A DNA stretch of 64,000 bases from Sediminimonas qiaohouensis DSM 21189 (GTDB lineage Bacteria; Pseudomonadota; Alphaproteobacteria; Rhodobacterales; Rhodobacteraceae): the NCBI RefSeq assembly GCF_000423645.1, contig NZ_AUIJ01000001.1, positions 124,001 through 188,000 of the forward strand, written 5' to 3'. Within the stretch, counting starts at the first letter, position 1, and each line of letters starts with the position of its first letter. This document shows, in pieces, positions 18,465 to 25,894 of this stretch. Made by a program: the position numbers and the translations under genes. Under the pieces are notes generated by a model, which ran no database searches, was not told where the DNA came from, and saw only the letters and a program-made list of their open reading frames with translations.

Positions 18465-18479
18465 TTTCAGCGGGTTTGA
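18465..18479 (+). repeat. Left-end transposase site L1
   Basis: TTTCAGCGGGTTTGA, seven bases inside the TG terminus. It matches the right-end motif (TTTCACCGGGTTTGA read inward) at 14 of 15 positions. It is inferred to be the MuA-type binding site next to the cleavage point. Confidence 0.8.
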
Positions 18480-18529
18480 GCCAGTTGAAAAATTTTTCAT
18501 ATACTTTTCAGGTAGTTAATCTGGGACGA

Positions 18530-18544
18530 TTTCACGGGGTTTGA
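18530..18544 (+). repeat. Left-end transposase site L2
   Basis: TTTCACGGGGTTTGA, same orientation as L1 and starting 65 bases after it. The shared GAGCC(A/G)GT continuation extends the similarity to about 22 bases. A spaced L1/L2 pair mirrors the left end of phage Mu. Confidence 0.8.
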
Positions 18545-18664
18545 GCCGGTGCGTGCGCCTATCGCCCTCTGGTGACAGTTGACACGGAAGTTTGCAGAAA
18601 AAAATCCAATGAAATCAAGCGCTCGCTTTCTAAGGTGTGGGGAGATTTGCCCACACCCCACAGC

Positions 18665-19177
18665 TTATTTGGGCAGTCGCCATTCGGGGGTTGTTGAGAA
18701 TGCACCCGAAGTATTCAGTCTGCGGATATCCCTCTCAAGCGAAGCCTGTGGGTCTGCGAGGTCTTCGTAGATCGCGGTGGACAGGGCGGTGTGCAGCGGT
18801 TGTTCGTACGCTGCCAGATCGCGCTGACAAAAGTCCTGCAATATCCAAATGTCGGGCGCGGCCAGCCCCGAGAAATAGGTCAACGTCTCGACGTAGTTGC
18901 TCAGATTAGCTTTCTCCTTCATTATCCGCGAAAAGCGGAAGAGCGCGAGATCGAATGCAGCCTTTTCATGCTCGCTCCACTTGATCGGCGAAACACCTAC
19001 CGTCGAGCTGGAAGAGCCTTCCAAGATGCCCTGATACCGCACTGGGATGCTATCCCGCGCCTTCCAAGAAGAGATCGTGCTCTTGTCTACGCGCAGCTTG
19101 CGCGCCAGATCGGCATCCGTTTCCACACCGAAGTGCCGTTTCAAAGCTGCAAGGACTTCCTCAACCGGGCGTTCCAC
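18665..19177 (-). CDS. Phage repressor, CI-like helix-turn-helix protein (Mu c position)
   Basis: A 170-aa protein. The N-terminal HTH reads FGVETDADLARKLRVDKSTISSWKARDSIPVRY, as in the phage CI repressor HTH family. The remainder (about residues 60-170) is helical with no recognised domain. It starts with GTG at 19177, preceded by AGAGG. It diverges from the Ner-like and transposase genes with a 51-base gap containing a palindrome, so it is expected to silence the early operon, as c does in Mu. A GGTGTGGG/CCCACACC stem at 18634-18657, just beyond its stop, could end its transcript. Confidence 0.8.
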   Translation of the reverse strand: MERPVEEVLAALKRHFGVETDADLARKLRVDKSTISSWKARDSIPVRYQGILEGSSSSTVGVSPIKWSEHEKAAFDLALFRFSRIMKEKANLSNYVETLTYFSGLAAPDIWILQDFCQRDLAAYEQPLHTALSTAIYEDLADPQASLERDIRRLNTSGAFSTTPEWRLPK

Positions 19178-19188
19178 ACCAGTACCTC

Positions 19189-19217
19189 TTGACTGCGTTA
19201 TGCGGTTGGCATAGTTT
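19189..19217 (+). promoter_or_regulatory. Candidate early promoter of the Mu-like element
   Basis: TTGACT at 19189-19194 is followed after 17 bases by TAGTTT at 19212-19217, a plausible -35/-10 pair reading into the Ner-like gene. The -10 lies inside the palindrome at 19209-19232, so a protein bound there would block it. Confidence 0.45.
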
Positions 19218-19232
19218 GCATGTAAACTATGC
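19209..19232. promoter_or_regulatory. 24-bp palindromic operator between repressor and Ner-like gene
   Basis: The half-sites GCATAGTTT and AAACTATGC flank a short centre; 11 of 12 base pairs of the symmetric 24-mer match, with one mismatched pair near the centre. It lies exactly between the divergent repressor and Ner-like genes and overlaps the predicted -10 and the first possible ATG of the Ner-like gene. It is the obvious candidate operator for either regulator. Confidence 0.75.
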
Positions 19233-19453
19233 AGGCCGCAGAGATGATAGACCTATCGCATACACCATCGCCCGAATTATTGAAAGCCGTCCGCGCAGCT
19301 CTGCTGCTCAGGGATCAATCGCTTACGGGGTGGGCACGCGCCAACGGGGTCAAGCGTCAGAACCTCTGCAAGGCGCTCACCGGTCAGTGGACTGGACCCA
19401 GAGCGGGCGCGATTGTGAAGCAGGTGCGCGCCGATCTGAAGGTTGAACACTGA
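19229..19453 (+). CDS. Ner-like small DNA-binding protein
   Basis: A 74-aa protein with one predicted HTH (SLTGWARANGVKRQNLCKALTGQWTGP). Position between the c-type repressor and transposase, size and HTH fit Mu Ner, which represses early transcription to steer the lytic/lysogenic choice. The first ATG (19229) lies inside the operator palindrome. An in-frame ATG at 19244 (MIDLSHTPSP) would give a more usual leader from the predicted promoter, and neither has a strong ribosome site. Its stop overlaps the transposase start (TGATG). Sequence identity to Ner itself is not evident. Confidence 0.7.
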   Translation: MQAAEMIDLSHTPSPELLKAVRAALLLRDQSLTGWARANGVKRQNLCKALTGQWTGPRAGAIVKQVRADLKVEH

Positions 19454-21399
19454 TGTTGGTCGCGGTCAGATCGCTGCAAGGGGTCGGGAAGATCCCATGC
19501 GACCGTACATCAGCCTCAAAATGGCTTGCGCGCAAAGGGGTCCCGATACTTAGCCAGTGCGGCAACGGTGGTACGTTCGATGCTGTTCGCACATCTGACC
19601 TACCTGACGAAGAGCGTCTCGCTTTCCATCGGAAGCGTATTTCGGAGCTTCACCTTTGCCCAGGCACCTACGACGATGATGCCCATGACGTGTTCATGCA
19701 GGCGTCCCCGTCGCGGCGGGCAAGGGCTGAACGCAAGGCCGCTATTGCGCAGCTTCTGGTGTCGTTGGGGACTTCGGTCGGTTGGCCTGAGCGTATCCGG
19801 CTGGTGCAGGAGAAATTCGGGGATGAAGGCACCTCGAAACCCTCCTTGAAACGGCTTTTAAGCGCGGTCGAAGGGGCCGATCCGATCAACTATGCGCCCG
19901 CGCTGCTGGACGGCTACAAGGCGACGGCAAGGCATGCGGAGATGAGCGAAGACGCGTGGCGTTTTTTCATGACGACAATCCGCGATGCAGGCCCGGATTT
20001 TCCGCTAAAGTCGGCGTGGCGCGACACTCGGGATGCTGGTCGGTTCTTGGGGTGGTTGGTCCCGTCATACCCCACGTTTTATCGTCGCTGGGAGGCATTG
20101 AGCGAAGCTGAGCGCCTACACGCGCGGTATGGGCGCGATGCGACACATACCCGCCTAGTGCAACCTTCGCACCGCGACAAGAGCAGTCTTCCGCCCCTTG
20201 CTTGGGTTTCGCTGGACGGGCGAGTGCAGGACTTCTGGGTTGATTTCGGAGACGGCAAGCCGGTGCGTCCTGTCATGCTGGCCCTTGTCGATGTGGGTTC
20301 CAACATCGTTCTGGGGTGGGAGCTGGCCCCCTCCGAGAACGCCGCGCGAACGGTGCGGCTCATCAAGAATGTCTGTCAACGACATGGCATCTTCGACCGA
20401 CTATACACCGATAACGGATCTGCCTTCGCGGGCCACCTCGTTGCTGGCGGCAACGTGCATAGGTTCAGGAACGGGCGAAAAAAGGCCGAAGGCGTGCAAC
20501 CCCCCGGTATTTGTCAGATCATGGGTATCGACCTGACCTTCGCCCTACCCAAGAATGCCCAAGCGAAGATCGCCGAGCGAACTTTCGCCGTGCTTTCCCG
20601 CGTGATTGATGACAGACCGGAATTCAAGGGGTGCCACGCGGGCCATGCCCCTGGGGCCACCCCGACGCCGGGCGTGAATCCGGTGCCTGTCGAAGTCGCG
20701 CAATCCGTGATTAGGCGAGAAATTCAACGCCACAATCAGGAGCCTGGGCGGCGCAGTCAAGGAGCGCGCGGTCGGTCCTACGAACAGGTATTCAATGATG
20801 GGCTACAAGATCGCATCAAGCGGCAACCTACGGCGCGGCAGCTCTATCTTGCGGGCCTGATCTATAGCCCCGTGTCAGTCGATAGGTTCGGCCAGGTTCG
20901 CAAGAACGGCTGGATTTACGGTGGCCCTTCCACGCAACAGGCAATGCTGGAGCACCACGGCACGGGTAGGAAAATCCTGTTGGGCCGTGATCCTGACGAT
21001 TTCAGCGCACCGGCCATCGCGTTTGACGAAGACGGGCGCTTGATCTGCGAGAACATCGAGCCGGTGCAGTCGGGTTCGTATGGAAGCGTTGACGGCATTC
21101 GTGATGCGGCGCGTAACCGGAAGGCGGCTCGGGCCGCAGTCGCCGCCGCCGAGACGGCGAACAACTATTTGGATGACGCACAATTCGCGAACGCTCTGGC
21201 CGCCTTGGATCAGAGCGTGGCGTCGCCCGAGGAGCCGGACCGCCCTGCGCAGAGAGTGGTTGCGGGGCATTTCGGATCGCCCCTCACGGACGCGCCCGCC
21301 GCCGAGGAAACCGCCGACGAAGCTATCCCGGCTGAGTTTTACAGGAACATGGATACCGCGCTTGCGGCCAAGCGGTCGCGGGGCGGGAAGTCGGCATGA
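19453..21399 (+). CDS. MuA-type DDE transposase
   Basis: A 648-aa protein, close to the 663 aa of phage Mu A. The catalytic core is readable: first aspartate in WVSLDGRVQDF (residue about 254), second in YTDNGSAFAGH (about 320), glutamate in KIAERTFAVL (about 375). The spacing is very like the D269/D336/E392 triad of MuA. The N-terminus (VRSLQGVGKIPCDRTSASKWLARKG) resembles the Mu-type DNA-binding region that contacts end sites. A C-terminal region rich in alanine and acidic residues could contact MuB. It would carry out strand transfer using the 18465/18530 and 26364/26387 sites. The reading frame is intact. Confidence 0.93.
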   Translation: MLVAVRSLQGVGKIPCDRTSASKWLARKGVPILSQCGNGGTFDAVRTSDLPDEERLAFHRKRISELHLCPGTYDDDAHDVFMQASPSRRARAERKAAIAQLLVSLGTSVGWPERIRLVQEKFGDEGTSKPSLKRLLSAVEGADPINYAPALLDGYKATARHAEMSEDAWRFFMTTIRDAGPDFPLKSAWRDTRDAGRFLGWLVPSYPTFYRRWEALSEAERLHARYGRDATHTRLVQPSHRDKSSLPPLAWVSLDGRVQDFWVDFGDGKPVRPVMLALVDVGSNIVLGWELAPSENAARTVRLIKNVCQRHGIFDRLYTDNGSAFAGHLVAGGNVHRFRNGRKKAEGVQPPGICQIMGIDLTFALPKNAQAKIAERTFAVLSRVIDDRPEFKGCHAGHAPGATPTPGVNPVPVEVAQSVIRREIQRHNQEPGRRSQGARGRSYEQVFNDGLQDRIKRQPTARQLYLAGLIYSPVSVDRFGQVRKNGWIYGGPSTQQAMLEHHGTGRKILLGRDPDDFSAPAIAFDEDGRLICENIEPVQSGSYGSVDGIRDAARNRKAARAAVAAAETANNYLDDAQFANALAALDQSVASPEEPDRPAQRVVAGHFGSPLTDAPAAEETADEAIPAEFYRNMDTALAAKRSRGGKSA

Positions 21400-21467
21400 G
21401 AGGCGCTGAACCACCTCTCATGCCATTCACCGGGGGCGAATAACCCCCACAACGAACGGAGCAATGA

Positions 21468-22244
21468 ATGACACAGCATTTGAGACTTGCCAAGACCAGC
21501 GATGCCAGGCGGCGTCTGGGCGACTGGGCCGACACTGAAACCGCCCGCGACATTATCCGATCCCTCGATCTGGTCTATGAGACGGATCGCCCGTCCATGA
21601 CGATGATCGCTGGCGCGCCTGGTGTAGGAAAAACCAGGGCGATCAGGCGTTTTTGCGAGCGGATCGGCCATGACGGCATCTATATTCAGGCTGCCAGCGG
21701 TGAAGGAACCGCATGGAACTTCGCTCACTCCCTGGGCAACCTCTGGGGGCACGCCAAGCCCCAATTTTCCTGCCATACTGAGGCTCGCCAGGAAATCGCA
21801 CGCTACATCGGCACGGGGCGCGTGTTGATCGTTGATGAGGCGCAGTACCTCAATCAGCGCAACAAGAAGACCGGGCAAGTTGGTGAGGCGTTCGAGTGGC
21901 TTCGCGCCGCCGCTGAGGCTGGTGAATTCAAGTTGGTGTTTTGCGGCGATATGAGCCTCGCGCCCGCTATAGACAGCATGCCGCAGCTCCAAAGCCGAAT
22001 GATGCGCCCCGTCATCATTCCTTCGGCGCGCAGGGTGGATGTGGCCGGTATCGTTAAGGGTACGCCCTTCGACAATGAGGCGTCAATCGACGCGCTACAC
22101 GCCGTCGCGCGCCTGAAGGGCGGTTTGCGTAACGTCGAAAACGTCACGAGGATTGCCCTACTTTTCGCAGGGTCTGAGCACCCGCGCGCGGAGCACCTCA
22201 AGGCAGCCATCCATGACATGAAACTCGCACCGAAGGGGCGCTAA
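21468..22244 (+). CDS. MuB-like AAA+ ATPase, target-DNA selector
   Basis: A 258-aa protein with Walker A in MIAGAPGVGKTRAI (residues about 47-60) and Walker B in VLIVDEAQYLNQRN (about residue 125), followed by a sensor region FCGDMSLAP. It follows the MuA-type transposase, as B does in Mu and as TniB/IstB-like ATPases do in related elements. It would bind target DNA, stimulate the transposase and confer immunity on sites near the ends. Mu B is 312 aa, so this is a shorter form. A ribosome site (GGAG) precedes the ATG. The 68-base gap after muA holds a small GGGGG/CCCCC hairpin. Confidence 0.88.
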   Translation: MTQHLRLAKTSDARRRLGDWADTETARDIIRSLDLVYETDRPSMTMIAGAPGVGKTRAIRRFCERIGHDGIYIQAASGEGTAWNFAHSLGNLWGHAKPQFSCHTEARQEIARYIGTGRVLIVDEAQYLNQRNKKTGQVGEAFEWLRAAAEAGEFKLVFCGDMSLAPAIDSMPQLQSRMMRPVIIPSARRVDVAGIVKGTPFDNEASIDALHAVARLKGGLRNVENVTRIALLFAGSEHPRAEHLKAAIHDMKLAPKGR

Positions 22245-22246
22245 GT

Positions 22247-22552
22247 ATGAAGACGGTATACGTGAAACTCAAGGACGATGAAGCGGCGCTGATGATCGAC
22301 GGGACGCCTGTAGAATTCATGGAACTCAAGCGCGCAATGGCTGATCTGGAAGGCATGCTTGAAGCGCTGGGGGATGCGAGTGCTCTGGCCGCGTTTCAGG
22401 CCATTGGTGAAATGGTCGCGCGCGCCCGAGTGGTGAACTGTGAGCCGCTTGATCCCGACCGCTCGGGCGAACGCGGCAACTCGCATGGGGCCGAAAGCAA
22501 CGGCCCTCAGCGACATTTCCGAAACACGCGGCAAGGGGAATTCGACGCATGA
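22247..22552 (+). CDS. Hypothetical early-region protein of the Mu-like element
   Basis: A 101-aa protein starting 3 bases after the muB-like stop. The N-terminal 65 residues are mixed alpha/beta (VKLKDDEAALMIDGTPVEF, then a helix MELKRAMADLEGMLEAL). The C-terminal third is polar and low in structure. There is no recognisable family. It lies in the semi-essential early region of Mu-like phages and ends in an ATGA overlap with the next gene, so it is part of the same transcript. Confidence 0.6.
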   Translation: MKTVYVKLKDDEAALMIDGTPVEFMELKRAMADLEGMLEALGDASALAAFQAIGEMVARARVVNCEPLDPDRSGERGNSHGAESNGPQRHFRNTRQGEFDA

Positions 22553-22917
22553 AACAGATGGAAACGGACCGCGAATTCAAGACGAGAATGGCCGCAGAAG
22601 GGAAGGCCATCTACACCCCCGGCAAGACGGTCGAGCAGGTCAAGGCCGATCTTCGTGGGGAAAAACTGACCCTTGAAATCCACGAAGGCGACTTGAAACA
22701 GATGCGTGAAGATGCGCAGGAAGTCGAGGGCACGCTTTTCTGTATCAGCCAAGCGGCGGAGTACCTGTCCAGGACCGCAACCGAACAATGCCCTGGCATG
22801 GGCGCTGTCTTGGAACTTCTGGGCCGCGCCACCAACCTTGACGCCGCCCCCTGCGCTTCCCGGCTGATTGCCGCGCTTCGCAACCTAGACGCCGTCGAGA
22901 AAAAGGGGCGGTCATGA
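22549..22917 (+). CDS. Hypothetical early-region protein of the Mu-like element
   Basis: A 122-aa protein with a charged N-terminal half (EFKTRMAAEGKAIYTPGKTVEQVKADLRGE) and a more helical C-terminal half with five cysteines and several alanine runs. There is no signal peptide or membrane segment. It is coupled at both ends by ATGA overlaps, to the 101-aa gene upstream and to the GemA gene downstream. I do not recognise a family. Confidence 0.6.
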   Translation: MKQMETDREFKTRMAAEGKAIYTPGKTVEQVKADLRGEKLTLEIHEGDLKQMREDAQEVEGTLFCISQAAEYLSRTATEQCPGMGAVLELLGRATNLDAAPCASRLIAALRNLDAVEKKGRS

Positions 22918-23324
22918 CCATCACGCGCAATCAGATCGCCCTTCTGCATGTTGCCAAGGGCAAGCTCGGCCTCAAGGACGCTGAGTATCGAACGGCGCTT
23001 GTCCACATCTGCGGTGTGACAAGCTCGACCGAGCTGGATCAGTACGGCTTCGAGGCGCTTTTGGGGTTCTTCGAACACCTGGGCTTCAAGCCCCTCTCGT
23101 CTCGCGGTTCGGACTACGGTGCGCGCCCTGGCATGGCGAGTTTCGCGCAGCTCGAATTGATCCGGGCGCTGTGGCGCGAATACACGGAAGGCCGTGCCGG
23201 GGAAGACGAACTGAACAAATGGCTTGAGCGATGCTGGAAGGTTTCGAGTCTTCGGTTCGTGCGCGCCGAAACTGCCCCCAAGATCATCACGGCGCTGAAG
23301 TCGATGAAGGCGCGGGCGGCATGA
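22914..23324 (+). CDS. GemA / Mu gp16-family regulatory protein
   Basis: A 136-aa protein with the gp16/GemA (DUF1018) pattern: the opening ITRNQIALLHVAKGKLGLKDAEYRTAL, followed by SFAQLELIRALWREY and a C-terminal RFVRAETAPKIITALK. In Mu, GemA modulates host gene expression and DNA supercoiling, and it sits at the end of the early operon, as here. A strong intrinsic terminator follows within 35 bases, closing the early transcript. Confidence 0.8.
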   Translation: MTITRNQIALLHVAKGKLGLKDAEYRTALVHICGVTSSTELDQYGFEALLGFFEHLGFKPLSSRGSDYGARPGMASFAQLELIRALWREYTEGRAGEDELNKWLERCWKVSSLRFVRAETAPKIITALKSMKARAA

Positions 23325-23357
23325 GATAGCCGGGGGTTTCAGCCTTGTCCCTCGGCT

Positions 23358-23401
23358 GGAAGGGGCGGCGGTTTGCAGGTCCGTCGCCCCTTCCGCTTTT
23401 T
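23358..23401 (+). terminator. Rho-independent terminator of the early operon
   Basis: The 14-bp stem GGAAGGGGCGGCGG / CCGTCGCCCCTTCC has one mismatch and a 9-base loop. It is followed by GC and five T. It lies 33 bases after the GemA stop. Confidence 0.85.
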
Positions 23402-23628
23402 CAGAGCGCCTGAGCGGCCCGTACAGCGCCGTTGATCGCTTTGGCCCCCATTTCCCGCAAATGGTCGGCATGGCTATTAAATGGGTATTTAACGGCGCTC
23501 TGCGAGCCTACCGCGCCCGACAGGCGGGAAACCCTTGCGCAAACGGCCCGAATTTGTGACTGTCTGAGAAACGGTCTGGTGCCTCGCGTGGAACCTGCGC
23601 CTCGAATTCTTTCTAGGCCGAAAGACAT
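23401..23628 (-). CDS. Possible small minus-strand gene inside the Mu-like element
   Basis: A 75-aa open frame opposite to the element's other middle genes. The last 50 residues (starting QIRAVCARVSRLSGAVGS and ending in alanine-rich MGAKAINGAVRAAQAL) look protein-like and use GC-rich third positions. The first 24 do not, so the true start may be internal. Its stop abuts the T-run of the early terminator, an arrangement expected for a convergent gene. The alternative is that the 328-base stretch 23325-23652 is simply a promoter region for the Mor-like gene. No family is recognised. Confidence 0.35.
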   Translation of the reverse strand: MSFGLERIRGAGSTRGTRPFLRQSQIRAVCARVSRLSGAVGSQSAVKYPFNSHADHLREMGAKAINGAVRAAQAL

Positions 23629-23652
23629 TCAGGGTTGCGCTAGAACGAGCGC

Positions 23653-24096
23653 ATGACCGGAACGCCGCCCCGAGACCTTCCAGCACCGACTTGCTCCGAG
23701 GCATACGCCATCGGCGTTTACATCCCACCGCACTTGCTTTCTATCGAGCGGACGGTCGGAGTGGAGCCGTTGCGTGCATTTCTGGAAGAATGGGGCGGTC
23801 GGGAATTCGGTATCCCCACCACTGTCACAGCGGACACGCCGCATACCGAGGTTGTCGATGCCTTGCGGGCGCAATTTGGACCGGGGCGCTTCACGATTGC
23901 CGTTGGGCCGCTGGGGTCGAATGTGCGGGTCGCCTGGTCTGTCTACCTGGGCCTCAAGAACGGCATGTCTCTGGCCGATATTGCCAGGCAATGCGGCTGT
24001 CACGCCCGGACAGTTTCCGGGCACAAAAAGCGCCTGATGGATCGCGGCCTTTTGAGCGCGACCGAGGCTTCCACCCCGAAAGGAACTGCGAAATGA
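23653..24096 (+). CDS. Mor-like transcriptional activator
   Basis: A 147-aa protein with a central strand-rich part (GGREFGIPTT, GRFTIAVGPLGS) and a C-terminal HTH (YLGLKNGMSLADIARQCGCHARTVSGHKKRL). In Mu, Mor is made from the middle region after the early terminator and switches on later genes. Size, position (after GemA and a terminator, before head genes) and HTH placement fit, though the match is by architecture rather than strong motif identity. Its stop overlaps the head gene start as ATGA. Confidence 0.6.
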   Translation: MTGTPPRDLPAPTCSEAYAIGVYIPPHLLSIERTVGVEPLRAFLEEWGGREFGIPTTVTADTPHTEVVDALRAQFGPGRFTIAVGPLGSNVRVAWSVYLGLKNGMSLADIARQCGCHARTVSGHKKRLMDRGLLSATEASTPKGTAK

Positions 24097-24989
24097 TCGT
24101 GAATGCGGAAAGTATCGAGCTGGCCTTCAAGGGCTTCAAGACGGTGTACACCGACGCCTACGAGGCGGCAACGGCATATTCTGGCCAGATCGCGATGACG
24201 GTGCCAAGCTCTTCGCGCGATGAAACCTACGGGTGGCTCGGGCAGTTTCCGCAGCTTCGCGAGTGGCTTGGGGGCGACCGGGTTGTCAAAGACCTTCAGG
24301 CCCACAGCTTCGCGATCACCAACCGGAAATTCGAAAGCACGGTTGGCGTCAGCCGCGATGACTTCGAGGATGACAGGCTGGGCATTTTCAAGCCCATGTT
24401 CGCGGAGATGGGCCACCTCGCGAAGTTGCACCCCGACGAGCTGGTGTTCGGCCTCCTGAAGGACGGCTTCACCACGACCTGTTTCGACGGGCAGTACTTC
24501 TTCGACATCGACCACCCGACAAAGGACGCGACCGGTGCGGATGTGACCGTGAGCAATATGGCCGACGGCACCGAGACACCCTGGTATCTTCTGGACACCT
24601 CGCGCGCTATCAAACCGATGGTGTTCCAAGAGCGGAGCAAGTACGATTTCCAGGCGGTCACGGCACCGAGCGACCACACTGTGTTCATGACCGATCAGCA
24701 CCTCTACGGTGTTCGGGCGCGGGTGAACGCCGGACTTGGGTTGTGGCATATGGCTTTCGGCTCGAAGCAGGCGCTGACTGCGGCAAACTACGCCGCCGCG
24801 CGCGCAGCCATGCAGGAATTCCGGGGCGACAGTGGGCGCGTTCTGGGCATCAAGCCGACCGTCATGGTTGTGCCGCCGTCGCTTGAAGACGCCGCGATGC
24901 ACGTGCTCAACACCGAAACCAACGACGGCGGCGGCTCGAACCCTTGGAAGGGCACCTGCGACCTGATCGTAACGCCGTTCGTGGCATGA
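24093..24989 (+). CDS. Mu T-family major head subunit
   Basis: A 298-aa protein, close to the ~305 aa of Mu gpT. The T family's central block is present: WYLLDTSRAIKPMVFQERSK, then VFMTDQHLYGVRARVNAGLGLWHMAFGSK. Further family features are FFDIDHPTKD and the C-terminal GSNPWKGTCDLIVTPF. It forms the icosahedral capsid shell. The whole length is present with no frameshift. It is coupled by ATGA to the Mor-like gene before it and the protease gene after it. In Mu the protease/scaffold gene precedes T; here it follows. Confidence 0.92.
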   Translation: MIVNAESIELAFKGFKTVYTDAYEAATAYSGQIAMTVPSSSRDETYGWLGQFPQLREWLGGDRVVKDLQAHSFAITNRKFESTVGVSRDDFEDDRLGIFKPMFAEMGHLAKLHPDELVFGLLKDGFTTTCFDGQYFFDIDHPTKDATGADVTVSNMADGTETPWYLLDTSRAIKPMVFQERSKYDFQAVTAPSDHTVFMTDQHLYGVRARVNAGLGLWHMAFGSKQALTAANYAAARAAMQEFRGDSGRVLGIKPTVMVVPPSLEDAAMHVLNTETNDGGGSNPWKGTCDLIVTPFVA

Positions 24990-25894
24990 CGGATCAGCCG
25001 ATCATATCGCTTTGTGAGGGAGCGCCCCTGGCCGAGGGGCGCGCACCCGATCTGGTCCATCTTCTTCCTTTAGGGGAAATCAAGGGGCGGGATGGTCGGC
25101 GCTGGACCCTCTCCGACGCAAACGCGCTGGTGCGCGCTTCGATGCGCGAGGGGGTTGATCTGGTTATCGACTATGAGCACCAGGTTGACGACCCAGATCA
25201 GCGTACGCCCGGCCCGGTGCCTGCCGCCGGGTGGGTTCGTGACCTTACGGTGAAGTCCGATGGTATCTGGGGTCGCGTGGTATGGACGCAGAAGGCGCGT
25301 AACATGATCGAGGCGCGTGAATACCGCTACCTCAGCCCGGTCATCACGCACCGTCGCGACGGTCAGATCATCCGCCTCAAGGGGGCAAGTCTCGTACATC
25401 GTCCCAATCTCGAACTCACCGCCCTGTCACGTCAGGAGGAAACCATGCCCGAACTTGAAAACGACATTGGCCGCATCGCTACTGCGCTCGACCTGCCCGA
25501 GGATGCCGGAACCGATCAAATTCTTGACGCCATCCGGGCTTTGTCCCAAGAGCCTGACCCGAGCCGATATGTGCCGGTGGCGGCGGTCCAGGAGATGCTC
25601 CGCGACCGCGCATCGCTTCAATCCGAACTTGGCGAGCAACATGTCGAGCGCCGTGTAGACGAGGCCACGGCAGGCGGGTACATCACGCCGGGCATGCGCG
25701 ACTGGGCCGTGTCTCTTTGCAGACGCGACCCGGATGCCTTCGAAGACTTTCTATCCACCACGCCGCCCGCCTTCGCGCACCTTTCGCGTGACACTGCGGC
25801 CGGTCAATTGCCGACCAAGCGCGTGGCCGCGCGCAGCGACGTAACCGAAAGCATCTGTGCACAACTGGGTATCTCTCCCGATGCGCTCGACTGA
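24986..25894 (+). CDS. Mu I-type head maturation protease with scaffold C-terminus
   Basis: A 302-aa protein. Residues about 1-150 are the Mu I-type prohead protease: WTLSDANALVRASMREGVDLVIDYEHQ (probable catalytic histidine), PAAGWVRDL, EAREYRYLSPVI (probable serine) and LTALSRQEE at the domain end. The C-terminal half is helical and charged, like the scaffold (Z) part of Mu I. An internal ribosome site and ATG at 25445 would produce the scaffold alone. The start is the ATG overlapping the T stop. The protease would process the prohead assembled around the scaffold. Confidence 0.85.
   Translation: MTDQPIISLCEGAPLAEGRAPDLVHLLPLGEIKGRDGRRWTLSDANALVRASMREGVDLVIDYEHQVDDPDQRTPGPVPAAGWVRDLTVKSDGIWGRVVWTQKARNMIEAREYRYLSPVITHRRDGQIIRLKGASLVHRPNLELTALSRQEETMPELENDIGRIATALDLPEDAGTDQILDAIRALSQEPDPSRYVPVAAVQEMLRDRASLQSELGEQHVERRVDEATAGGYITPGMRDWAVSLCRRDPDAFEDFLSTTPPAFAHLSRDTAAGQLPTKRVAARSDVTESICAQLGISPDALD
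25445..25894 (+). CDS. Internal-start scaffold protein (Mu Z-like), nested in the protease gene
   Basis: AGGAGG at 25435-25440 lies four bases before an in-frame ATG at 25445, giving a 149-aa product (MPELENDIGRIATALDLP...). The site falls exactly at the junction between the protease domain and the scaffold region. In phage Mu, Z is made in this way from within I. Expression as a separate protein is inferred. Confidence 0.65.
   Translation: MPELENDIGRIATALDLPEDAGTDQILDAIRALSQEPDPSRYVPVAAVQEMLRDRASLQSELGEQHVERRVDEATAGGYITPGMRDWAVSLCRRDPDAFEDFLSTTPPAFAHLSRDTAAGQLPTKRVAARSDVTESICAQLGISPDALD

Noticed and set aside
23432-23656. Plus-strand 74-codon frame between terminator and Mor-like gene
   Set aside because: Poor coding character, no ribosome site, and overlaps the start of the Mor-like gene out of frame.
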